Origin: RYN-431 sp036388295
GTDB lineage: Bacteria > Planctomycetota > Phycisphaerae > Tepidisphaerales > Tepidisphaeraceae
Reading direction: 5' to 3'
DNA: 13,451 nt
Assembly: GCA_036388295.1 (NCBI GenBank)
Contig: DASVSC010000192.1
Coordinates: 1 to 13,451 of the forward strand
Of this stretch, positions 1 to 8,084 are shown one piece after another (the stretch's first letter is position 1; the number at the start of each line of letters is the position of its first letter). Under the pieces are notes generated by a model. The model was given only the letters and a program-made list of their open reading frames with translations. It was not told the origin of the DNA and made no database searches. Made by a program: the position numbers and the translations under genes.

Positions 1-2139
<2,139 letters not shown>

Positions 2140-2186
2140 CCAAGGCTCCTGACGGGTTACGAAAAGGGGTGCGAATCGGAACTTAA

Positions 2187-2192
2187 ATTATC
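2187..2192 (-). promoter_or_regulatory. Candidate -10 element for gyrB
   Basis: On the minus strand this reads GATAAT, five of six matches to TATAAT, in an AT-rich patch about 48 bases upstream of the gyrB ATG. No convincing -35 hexamer lies 16-18 bases further upstream, so this is a weak call from sequence alone. Confidence 0.35.
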
Positions 2193-2244
2193 GCCGAAAT
2201 CACCCTAAAACGCCACCAACCCGCTTGGCAAATCGCCTTATTTC

Positions 2245-2273
2245 TTGCCGGACATGGCCGCATCTATTACATT
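2245..2273 (+). promoter_or_regulatory. Sigma-70-type promoter for metK
   Basis: TTGCCG (2245-2250) and TACATT (2268-2273) are separated by exactly 17 bases and lie 44 bases upstream of the metK GTG. Each hexamer matches the consensus at four positions. The same 17-base spacing recurs in the candidate promoters of both tRNA genes in this window, which supports the reading. No SAM riboswitch fold is apparent in the short leader. Confidence 0.5.
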
Positions 2274-2290
2274 ATCCGGCTCAACGGATA
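2273..2290 (+). promoter_or_regulatory. Small palindrome at the metK transcription start
   Basis: TATCCG (2273-2278) and CGGATA (2285-2290) form a perfect 6-bp inverted repeat around a 6-base centre. It overlaps the end of the candidate -10 hexamer and the expected start point. It could be a repressor site or a small 5'-leader hairpin. No T-tract follows, so it is not a terminator. Confidence 0.3.
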
Positions 2291-2316
2291 GATAACCCTT
2301 TCGAAGGACAACGCAC

Positions 2317-3570
2317 GTGGCTTCAGGCAATTATTTTTTCACCAGCGAATCCGTCTCCATGGGCCACCCGGACAAAGTGGCCGACGCCATCAGCGACGCC
2401 GTCCTCGACTCGCTCATGGCCGAGGATTCGATGGCCCGCGTGGCCTGTGAAACCCTGGTGACGACCGGCCTGGTCGTCCTGGCGGGCGAAATCACCGTCC
2501 ACAACGACAATGCCACGAAAGCCCTCGACAAGGCCGAAGAAAGTGCCCGGTTGGCGATCAAGAAAATCGGCTACCGCGACGATCTCGGCATGAAGTTCGA
2601 CTGGGACACCTGCGCCGTCATCCGCACCCTGCACGGACAATCCGCCGACATCAGCCAGGGCGTGAGCCAGAAGAACGAAGACGAGCAAGGCGCCGGCGAC
2701 CAGGGCCTGATGTTCGGCTTCGCCTGCCGCGAAACGCCCGACCTGATGCCCCTGCCCATCGACCTCAGCCATAAGCTGGTGGAACGTCACGCCAAGGTCC
2801 GCGAAGAAAACAAGCTCATCCCCGGCCTACGTCCCGACGCCAAGAGCCAGGTGACGGTCGAATACGACGCCAACAACAAGCCCGTCCGCATCGACACGAT
2901 CGTACTCAGCACGCAGCACAAGCCCGAATACAGCAACCCGGAGATGCAGAAGAAGCTGCAGCAGCTGGTGATCGAGCACATCATCACGCCGGTGCTGCCG
3001 AAGGAACTGTTCGACGCCAAGACCTGCAAGATCCACGTCAACCCGACGGGCGTGTTCGAGATCGGCGGCCCGCACGGCGACACCGGTCTGACCGGCCGCA
3101 AGATCATCGTCGACACCTACGGCGGCCGCGGCCGGCACGGCGGCGGCGCGTTCAGCGGCAAAGACCCGAGCAAGGTCGACCGCAGCGCCGCCTACATGGC
3201 CCGCTATATCGCCAAGAACATCGTCGCCGCCGGTTTGGCCGATGAGTGCGAAGTGCAGCTGTCTTACGCCATCGGCGTCGCCAAGCCGACGAGCATCAAC
3301 GTCAACACCTACGGCAGCAACAAGATCGAGGAAACCAAGATCAGCCAGCTGGTCGCCGCCCACTTCCCACTCACGCCTGCCGGCATTCTGCGTCACCTGA
3401 AGCTGCGCAACCCGATCTACAGCCCCACCGCCAGCGGTGGCCATTTCGGCCGCAAGCCCGGCACGGTCGACTACACCAGTGCCGTCACGGGCCAGAGCAA
3501 AACTTACGACACCTTCACCTGGGAAAAAACCGATCTGGCCGACACCCTGCGCAAAGCCGCGGGGCTGTAA
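2317..3570 (+). CDS. metK: S-adenosylmethionine synthetase
   Basis: Makes S-adenosylmethionine from methionine and ATP, releasing phosphate and pyrophosphate; cytoplasmic and usually tetrameric. The 417 residues are slightly longer than E. coli MetK. Family signatures are all present: GHPDKVADAISD with H17 and D19 (methionine/ATP and Mg2+ site), GAGDQGLMFG at 125-134, and GGGAFSGKDPSKVDRSAAY at about 275-293, the P-loop-like signature. The initiator is GTG at 2317, preceded by GAAGGA (2303-2308) with eight bases of spacing. The protein begins MASGNYFFTSESVSMGHPDK, as expected for a complete N-terminus. No clear terminator is visible between its stop and the tRNA promoter, so some read-through into the tRNA gene is possible. 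Confidence 0.98.
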   Translation: MASGNYFFTSESVSMGHPDKVADAISDAVLDSLMAEDSMARVACETLVTTGLVVLAGEITVHNDNATKALDKAEESARLAIKKIGYRDDLGMKFDWDTCAVIRTLHGQSADISQGVSQKNEDEQGAGDQGLMFGFACRETPDLMPLPIDLSHKLVERHAKVREENKLIPGLRPDAKSQVTVEYDANNKPVRIDTIVLSTQHKPEYSNPEMQKKLQQLVIEHIITPVLPKELFDAKTCKIHVNPTGVFEIGGPHGDTGLTGRKIIVDTYGGRGRHGGGAFSGKDPSKVDRSAAYMARYIAKNIVAAGLADECEVQLSYAIGVAKPTSINVNTYGSNKIEETKISQLVAAHFPLTPAGILRHLKLRNPIYSPTASGGHFGRKPGTVDYTSAVTGQSKTYDTFTWEKTDLADTLRKAAGL

Positions 3571-3652
3571 GGACCGCCGTCCGGCAACGAAGGGCGGGCT
3601 TCGCGCCGTGGAAGGTTTCGGTCATGTGGATTTCGCCTTAAGCGTCCCAGCA

Positions 3653-3681
3653 TTGATCGAACCGCCCCACGGCGATATATT
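3653..3681 (+). promoter_or_regulatory. Promoter of the tRNA-Thr gene
   Basis: TTGATC (3653-3658) and TATATT (3676-3681) are separated by 17 bases. The -10 hexamer ends 12 bases before the mature tRNA 5' end, so the precursor would carry only a few leader nucleotides for RNase P to remove. Confidence 0.6.
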
Positions 3682-3693
3682 TGTCCGCCCGAC

Positions 3694-3766
3694 GCCTCTT
3701 TAGCTCAGTTGGTAGAGCGGCTCATTCGTAATGAGCAGGTCACAAGTTCGAGTCTTGTAAGAGGCT
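3694..3766 (+). tRNA. tRNA-Thr, anticodon CGT
   Basis: A complete 73-base cloverleaf. The acceptor stem GCCTCTT/AAGAGGC has seven perfect pairs. The D arm is GCTC-AGTTGGTA-GAGC, the anticodon stem GCTCA/TGAGC with loop TTCGTAA places CGT at 34-36, the variable loop is AGGTC, and the T arm is ACAAG-TTCGAGT-CTTGT. The anticodon reads ACG (threonine) codons. The discriminator is T. CCA is not encoded, so it must be added by the nucleotidyltransferase. Confidence 0.97.
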
Positions 3767-3771
3767 GTGCG

Positions 3772-3796
3772 AACCCCTGAGCGATCAGGGGTTTTT
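3772..3796 (+). terminator. Intrinsic terminator after tRNA-Thr
   Basis: AACCCCTGA and TCAGGGGTT form a perfect 9-bp stem around the tetraloop GCGA, ending in five T residues (3792-3796). It starts six bases after the tRNA and isolates it from sthA. Confidence 0.92.
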
Positions 3797-3944
3797 GCTG
3801 CGCGGCGACGACGCCCCTGCCATGAGCGTCCGGCTTTCGAACGGCCCGGCGTCACAACGGGCTGGAACGTTACACCCGACAAATCGACACGCCGCACACC
3901 TTTGATAGGATGCCCGCGAACCGTCCGCGACCGTCTGGACCTAC

Positions 3945-5354
3945 ATGAGAAACTTCGACTGCGTCGTCATCGGCTCCGGCCCCGCCGGACAGAAGGCGGC
4001 GATCCAAGCCGCCAAACTCGGGAAGCGCACCTGCATTATCGAGAAAAACTCGGTCCTCGGCGGGGCCGCCGTGAACACCGGCACCATCCCCTCCAAGGCC
4101 CTGCGCGAGGCCGTGCTGCACCTGACCGGCGCCAGCAAGACCATGCTGTTCGGCGACAATGCGCGGATCAAGAAAGTCATCACCATCGATGACCTGATCT
4201 ACGTCAGCCAACGCGTCATCCACCACGAATTGCAACTCGTCCGCGAATACCTCGACCGCAACGGCATCGAATTGGTCTGGGGCGAAGCCCGCTTCACCTC
4301 GCCCAACAGCATCGAAATCACGCGCAACGGCGAAACCGAACAGCTGTCGGCCGACAAGTTCGTCCTTGCCATCGGGACCAAGCCCGCCAAGCCGGACAAC
4401 GTGCCGTTCGACGACAAAACCGTTTTTTGCTCCGACGCGCTGCTGAAAATCGGCAAATTGCCCAAAAGCCTGATCGTCGTCGGCGGCGGCGTGATCGGCA
4501 CGGAATACGCCTGCATGATGGCCGCGCTCGGGGTCAAAACCACGCTCGTCGAAGGGCGCAATGAAGTGCTCGGCTTCCTCGACCGCGAAGTCGGCGAGGC
4601 CCTGATGTACCTGATGCGCCGGGCCGGCATCACGCTGCGTTTGGGCGAGAAGGTGCAGAAAATCGAGCGGATGGAACCCAACGGCACGACGTACAACGAG
4701 CCGCTGGTGACGGCCGTGCTGGAATCGGGCAAAACGCTGCGCGCCCAGACGCTGCTCTACGCCGTCGGCCGTCAAGGCACGACCGGCGCGTTACACCTGG
4801 ACAAGGCCGGTCTGGCCGCGGACGACCGGGAACGTTTGAAAGTCAATGAGTTTTACCAGACCGCCGTTCCGCACATTTACGCCGTCGGCGACGTCATCGG
4901 CTTCCCCGCGCTCGCCAGCACCGCCATGGAACAGGGCCGCCTCGCCGCCTGTCATGCGTACGGCGTGCCGACGCACAGCGTGCCGGACTTGTTTCCCTAC
5001 GGCGTCTATGCCATCCCCGAGTGCAGCATGGTCGGCAAAACCGAAGCCCAACTCACGGCGGCCGGCATTCCGTACGAAGCGGGCATCGCCGAGTACCGCG
5101 AACTGGCCCGCGGCCAACTGCTCGGCGACGAAGACGGCCTGCTGAAACTGCTGATCCACCAGGACACCCACGAAATCCTCGGCGTCCACGCCATCGGCAG
5201 CGGCGCGACCGAACTGATCCACATCGGCCAGACCGCGATGGCGTTCAAAGGCACGGTCGAGTTCTTCATCAACAACGTCTTCAACTACCCCACGCTGGCT
5301 GAGGCGTACAAAGTCGCGGCATTGAACGGGCTGAACAAGATCCGGCACGTTTGA
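3945..5354 (+). CDS. sthA: Si-specific NAD(P)(+) transhydrogenase (soluble pyridine nucleotide transhydrogenase)
   Basis: FAD flavoprotein of the dihydrolipoamide dehydrogenase fold, expected to move hydride between NADPH and NAD+ in the cytoplasm. The 469 residues fit the family. The FAD Rossmann motif GSGPAG is at 10-15, the nucleotide-binding GGGVIG at 180-185, and a second FAD contact YAVGDV lies near residue 307. Where lipoamide dehydrogenase has the redox pair in GGTCLNVGC, this protein reads GGAAVNTGT, so both cysteines are absent. The C-terminal His-Pro of lipoamide dehydrogenase is Tyr-Pro here (NYPTLAEAY). Both changes point to SthA rather than Lpd or mercuric reductase. The ATG at 3945 puts the FAD motif at the usual distance, but only a weak GGA lies upstream. 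Confidence 0.88.
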   Translation: MRNFDCVVIGSGPAGQKAAIQAAKLGKRTCIIEKNSVLGGAAVNTGTIPSKALREAVLHLTGASKTMLFGDNARIKKVITIDDLIYVSQRVIHHELQLVREYLDRNGIELVWGEARFTSPNSIEITRNGETEQLSADKFVLAIGTKPAKPDNVPFDDKTVFCSDALLKIGKLPKSLIVVGGGVIGTEYACMMAALGVKTTLVEGRNEVLGFLDREVGEALMYLMRRAGITLRLGEKVQKIERMEPNGTTYNEPLVTAVLESGKTLRAQTLLYAVGRQGTTGALHLDKAGLAADDRERLKVNEFYQTAVPHIYAVGDVIGFPALASTAMEQGRLAACHAYGVPTHSVPDLFPYGVYAIPECSMVGKTEAQLTAAGIPYEAGIAEYRELARGQLLGDEDGLLKLLIHQDTHEILGVHAIGSGATELIHIGQTAMAFKGTVEFFINNVFNYPTLAEAYKVAALNGLNKIRHV

Positions 5355-5370
5355 AGACGACGAAGCGATA

Positions 5371-5509
5371 CACCACGGAGGCACGGAGACACGGAGAAGA
5401 GGCAGAAGGAAAAGAGTGGTTGCGCGTGGAAGCCATCCGCCAACAACCTTTGCCAGCATTGCCATGCGTCACTGCTCTTTCTTCTCCGTGCTTCCGTGCC
5501 TCCGTGGTG
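5371..5509. repeat. Palindromic intergenic repeat element (CACCACGGAGG family)
   Basis: Two 29-base arms, 5371-5399 and 5481-5509, are inverted copies matching at 27 of 29 positions; the only difference is GA versus AG at arm positions 18-19. The 81 bases between them can add a short inner stem (AAAGAG at 5411-5416 with CTCTTT at 5475-5480). Each arm is built from repeated CACGGAG units. Sequences of this kind are, from memory, widely dispersed in planctomycete-like genomes and often mistaken for short proteins with ARRHGE or LRASVV stretches. No coding sequence is supported here. The element fills almost the whole gap between sthA and the fur-family gene and could end sthA transcripts by folding, though it has no T-tract. 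Confidence 0.85.
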
Positions 5510-5529
5510 AATCTTCCTCCCTCGCCTGT

Positions 5530-5537
5530 GCTACAAT
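5530..5537 (+). promoter_or_regulatory. Extended -10 promoter element of the fur-family gene
   Basis: TACAAT (5532-5537) is preceded by G at 5530 and a TGTG run, resembling an extended -10 (TGnTATAAT). Only six bases separate it from the ATG at 5544, so transcription should start at or next to the start codon. No -35 match is seen; that position falls at the end of the palindromic repeat. Confidence 0.5.
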
Positions 5538-5543
5538 CGCGGA

Positions 5544-5978
5544 ATGAAGCCTTCGGCGTCTGACGATCCCATTCTTCTGCTGCAGGCCGCGGGCTTGCGG
5601 GTCACGCCGGTGCGTCAGGGCGTGCTGACGGTGCTCGGGCGGTCGAAGTCGCCGCTGGACGTGCCGGCCTTGCTGGAAAGCCTGCCGGGCGGGACGGACG
5701 CCGTCACCGTCTACCGCACGCTCAACACCTTTGTCCGCAAGAAACTGGTCCACCGCGTGCGCGGCGAAGAACGGTCATGGCGCTACGCCCTGGGCCAAGC
5801 CCGCGAAGGCCCGGAACACCAGCACCCGCACTTCGTCTGCGAGCAGTGCGGCCGGGTCGAGTGCCTGTCCGCCTCCGAAGTGCCGCCCACGCTGACCCGG
5901 GCCCTGAAGGTCGACCGCGGCTACGCCGTCAGCTACACCGAGGTCATCGTCCACGGCCAATGCGTCCGCTGCCGCTGA
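5544..5978 (+). CDS. Fur-family metal- or peroxide-responsive transcriptional repressor
   Basis: DNA-binding repressor of 144 residues, the usual Fur-family length. The winged helix spans about 1-83, with GLRVTPVRQGVL at 17-28 and the recognition helix VTVYRTLNTFVRK at 54-66. The C-terminal dimerisation domain carries two CxxC pairs, C99/C102 and C140/C143, forming the structural zinc site. A histidine cluster, H92, H94 and H96, together with H137, could form the sensing site. I cannot tell Fur, Zur and PerR apart from these residues. The gene is followed by a tRNA and preceded by a repeat, so context gives no target, and I see no classic Fur box in the window. No Shine-Dalgarno sequence fits; the promoter position suggests a leaderless mRNA. 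Confidence 0.88.
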   Translation: MKPSASDDPILLLQAAGLRVTPVRQGVLTVLGRSKSPLDVPALLESLPGGTDAVTVYRTLNTFVRKKLVHRVRGEERSWRYALGQAREGPEHQHPHFVCEQCGRVECLSASEVPPTLTRALKVDRGYAVSYTEVIVHGQCVRCR

Positions 5979-5985
5979 CCCGGCA

Positions 5986-6014
5986 TTGCCAAACCGGCCT
6001 TGGCGGGGTAATTT
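5986..6014 (+). promoter_or_regulatory. Promoter of the tRNA with anticodon CAT
   Basis: TTGCCA (5986-5991) and TAATTT (6009-6014) are separated by 17 bases, between the fur-family stop codon and the tRNA at 6038. The layout matches the tRNA-Thr promoter. Confidence 0.5.
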
Positions 6015-6037
6015 ATCCGCCCCCTGCACGCAGGTGC

Positions 6038-6110
6038 GGCACTATAGCTCAGTTGGTAGAGCGCGGGATTCATAAGCCCAAGGTCCCCGGTTCGAGTCCG
6101 GGTGGTGCCA
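6038..6110 (+). tRNA. tRNA-Met (anticodon CAT), elongator type or possibly tRNA-Ile2
   Basis: A 73-base cloverleaf. The acceptor stem is GGCACTA/TGGTGCC with one T-G pair, the D arm GCTC-AGTTGGTA-GAGC, the anticodon loop TTCATAA, the variable loop AGGTC, the T arm CCCGG-TTCGAGT-CCGGG, and the discriminator A. It is not the initiator, because base 1 pairs with base 72 (G-C). Tandem GGG/CCC pairs occur at 28-30/40-42, not at 29-31/39-41 as in initiators. The anticodon stem ends are unpaired on paper (C27-A43 and A31-G39). CAT could also be modified with lysidine to read ATA (isoleucine); I favour methionine. CCA is not encoded. Confidence 0.9.
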
Positions 6111-6122
6111 TGTCGAACAAGG

Positions 6123-6148
6123 AACGCCCGGCGAAAGCCGGGTGTTTT
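6123..6148 (+). terminator. Intrinsic terminator after the CAT tRNA
   Basis: AACGCCCGGC and GCCGGGTGTT pair over 10 bp (one G-T) around a GAAA tetraloop, running into a short T-tract (6145-6148). It lies between the tRNA and the convergent transporter gene, whose stop is at 6161. Read from the minus strand it has no T-run, so it is mainly a plus-strand terminator. Confidence 0.85.
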
Positions 6149-6160
6149 GCGTTGAGGCGA

Positions 6161-7330
6161 TTACCGCGTCAGCAGCAGCCCCGCCGCCGCCCCGCCGAGG
6201 ACCAGCCAGGTGCTGTTGATCCCGATGGTGAGCAGCAACACCGCGCTGACGATTGCCAAGAGGGACGTCGTCCAATCCGTCACCGCTGATCGCGCCAGTT
6301 GCACGGTCACGACGGCCATTAATGCCAGCGACGTCACATTCAGGCCGTCCAGAAACCGTCCCGCAGTGCGCGACTGCCGCAGCCGTGGCACGAGCGGCGC
6401 ACTGACGGCAACGAAGAAAAACGCCGGCAGAAAAATGCCCACGGTTGCCGCAATGGCCCCGCCCCACCCGGCCAGAAGGTAGCCGATGAACGTGGCGGTC
6501 GTGAACAGCGGCCCCGGCGTCACCTGCCCGACGGCAGTCGCGTCCAGAAGTTGGCTTTCGGTCAGCCAGCCGAGGCGCGTGACCAAGTCCGTGCGCAGGA
6601 ACGCCAGCAGCACGTAGCCGCTGCCGAAGAGGACGGAGCCGATCTTCAGGAAAACGAAAAACAACGGCCACAGTCCGACAGCGACGGATGCCGCCGCCGC
6701 CGTGGTGGCGGCGGCGGTCGTGGCGACGGCCGTCGTCGGAAATGTCGATGGCAGCAGCGGCATCGCCAGCGCGAGCGGCGTCGACTGCCCGCCGCGCCAT
6801 GCGTCGGCCCCCGCCACGATCGCCGCGCCGATGAACAGCACAACCAGTTCATTTACGCCAGTCGCCGTCGCGATAACGGCTGCAACGAACAGCGCCGCCA
6901 GCCCCGGCCCTTTGATCGCCGTGCGGCCCAGTCGCCAAAGCGCCTGCAGCACGATTGCCACCACGACCGGTTTCACGCCGTACAACACGTTCCCGACGGC
7001 CGGCAGATTGCCGTATTTTACGTACGCCCAGGCGATCGCCCCGACGATCAGCACGGCCGGCAGGATAAAGCTAGCCCCCGCCACCACCAGCCCCGCGAAG
7101 CCGGCCCGCGCGTAGCCGATGTGGATGGCCATTTCCGTGCTGTTGGGGCCGGGGATGAGGTTGGTCGCGCCGAGCAGGTCGAGGAATTGCTGACGCGTCA
7201 GCCAGGCGCGCCGGCGGACGACTTCGTCCTCGATCATCGACACGTGCGCCGCCGGCCCGCCGAACGCCGTCGCGCCCAGTTTCAGGAACAGGCCGGCCAG
7301 TTCGGACAATTTTGTCGGCGTCTCGTTCAT
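6161..7330 (-). CDS. chrA: Chromate transporter family (ChrA/CHR) membrane protein
   Basis: Inner-membrane transporter of the CHR superfamily, whose characterised members export chromate. The 389 residues contain two CHR halves. The first begins about residue 13 with LFLKLGATAFGGP and has IPGPNSTEMAIHIGY near 59-73. The second begins about 223 with LFFVFLKIGSVLFGSGY and has VTPGPLFTTATFIGYLLAG near 270-288. The repeated FGG/FGS and PGP motifs are diagnostic. About ten hydrophobic segments are visible. The halves are joined by an Ala/Thr linker at about 198-217. I chose the ATG at 7330. A TTG at 7348 would add six residues but has no ribosome binding site. It follows modB on the same strand after 103 bases. 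Substrate is unproven; chromate is the family assumption. Confidence 0.85.
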   Translation of the reverse strand: MNETPTKLSELAGLFLKLGATAFGGPAAHVSMIEDEVVRRRAWLTRQQFLDLLGATNLIPGPNSTEMAIHIGYARAGFAGLVVAGASFILPAVLIVGAIAWAYVKYGNLPAVGNVLYGVKPVVVAIVLQALWRLGRTAIKGPGLAALFVAAVIATATGVNELVVLFIGAAIVAGADAWRGGQSTPLALAMPLLPSTFPTTAVATTAAATTAAAASVAVGLWPLFFVFLKIGSVLFGSGYVLLAFLRTDLVTRLGWLTESQLLDATAVGQVTPGPLFTTATFIGYLLAGWGGAIAATVGIFLPAFFFVAVSAPLVPRLRQSRTAGRFLDGLNVTSLALMAVVTVQLARSAVTDWTTSLLAIVSAVLLLTIGINSTWLVLGGAAAGLLLTR

Positions 7331-7348
7331 GATTAATTGCTCGGCCAA

Positions 7349-7421
7349 GGCACGGCCCGCTTCAGCGGGCCTGTCTTCTACCGGACGTATGCGTTTCAGG
7401 CCCGCTAAAGCGGGCAGTGCC
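7349..7421. repeat. Nested palindromic (REP-like) element between modB and chrA
   Basis: Two 25-base arms, 7349-7373 and 7397-7421, are inverted copies matching at 23 of 25 positions, separated by 23 bases. Each arm is itself a palindrome: GGCCCGCT-TC-AGCGGGCC at 7354-7371 and GCCCGCT-AA-AGCGGGC at 7400-7415. The RNA can therefore fold as two small hairpins or one long one. It fills most of the gap downstream of modB and upstream of the chrA start, and could limit read-through or stabilise the modAB message. No open reading frame is supported here. Confidence 0.85.
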
Positions 7422-7433
7422 TCCGTAAAGCAC

Positions 7434-8084
7434 TTAGTCCCGTTTCGACGCCATCGCGTTGTAGACCAGCACCAGCGCCAGCGACAGGACGCCCATCACC
7501 AGCACGGCCGGCAGGGCGGCGTTCAGGTCGCCCTGCTCGAACTGGGCGTACACGCTGATCGGCAACGTCAGCCGGCCGGGCTGCCAGCCGAAGACCATGA
7601 CGGTGGCCCCGAACTCGCCCAGCGCCCGGGCGAACGCCAGGACGATGCCGCTGAGCAGCCCGCGGCGGGCCAGCGGGATGCTGACATACCAAAACATCTG
7701 CCAGCGCGACGCGCCCATAAGCGTGGCCACGTCTTCCAGTTCGCGCTCGACCGACGCGAACCCCGCCTTGGCGGGCAGGTACAGCATCGGCAACGCGACG
7801 ACGACCGCCGCCAGCACCGCCCCTTCGAATCGAAAGGCGATGGAATACCCGCCGAGCCATTGGCCGACGCCGCTTTGCGCGCCCAGCAGCACGAGCAGCA
7901 CGTACCCCACCACCGTCGGCGGTAGCACGACCGGCAGCAGGATCAGCCCTTCGACCAATCCGTGCCCGACGAATCGCCGGCGCGCCATCGCCCAGGCCAC
8001 CGGTACGCCGATGAGGATCGTGACCAGCGTCGCCACGAGGGCGATGCGCAGCGACAAACCGACGGCGGGCCACAGTTCGCTCAC
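7434..8084 (-). CDS. modB: Molybdate ABC transporter permease
   Basis: Inner-membrane permease that forms the channel for molybdate received from ModA. The 216 residues are near the usual length. About five hydrophobic segments are visible, roughly 8-32, 46-68, 88-106, 143-164 and 190-209. The cytoplasmic EAA loop that docks the ATPase is at about 117-146 (EDVATLMGASRWQMFWYVS onward), and ALGEFGATVMVFG at 154-166 is typical of ModB and the related CysT/CysW permeases. The start is GTG at 8084, overlapping the modA stop as GTGA, with no independent ribosome binding site, so translation is probably coupled. No modC follows. A sulfate or tungstate permease is the alternative; length and the ModA neighbour favour molybdate. 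Confidence 0.92.
   Translation of the reverse strand: MSELWPAVGLSLRIALVATLVTILIGVPVAWAMARRRFVGHGLVEGLILLPVVLPPTVVGYVLLVLLGAQSGVGQWLGGYSIAFRFEGAVLAAVVVALPMLYLPAKAGFASVERELEDVATLMGASRWQMFWYVSIPLARRGLLSGIVLAFARALGEFGATVMVFGWQPGRLTLPISVYAQFEQGDLNAALPAVLVMGVLSLALVLVYNAMASKRD

Noticed and set aside
2140..2316. SAM riboswitch upstream of metK
   Set aside because: The candidate promoter leaves a leader of only about 35 bases, with one 6-bp hairpin; none of the known SAM riboswitch folds fits.
5351..5563. Small coding frames within the 5371-5509 repeat
   Set aside because: They read through palindromic repeat arms (ARRHGE- and LRASVV-like peptides), a known source of false gene calls.
3694..6110. 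Integrated element between the two tRNA genes (tRNA-associated attachment sites)
   Set aside because: No integrase and no direct repeat of either tRNA 3' end is visible. The two tRNAs share only the conserved D-arm and T-loop bases.
7331..7348. TTG start at 7348 for the chrA-family gene
   Set aside because: Only six extra residues, no ribosome binding site, and the extension touches the palindromic element; ATG 7330 is preferred.
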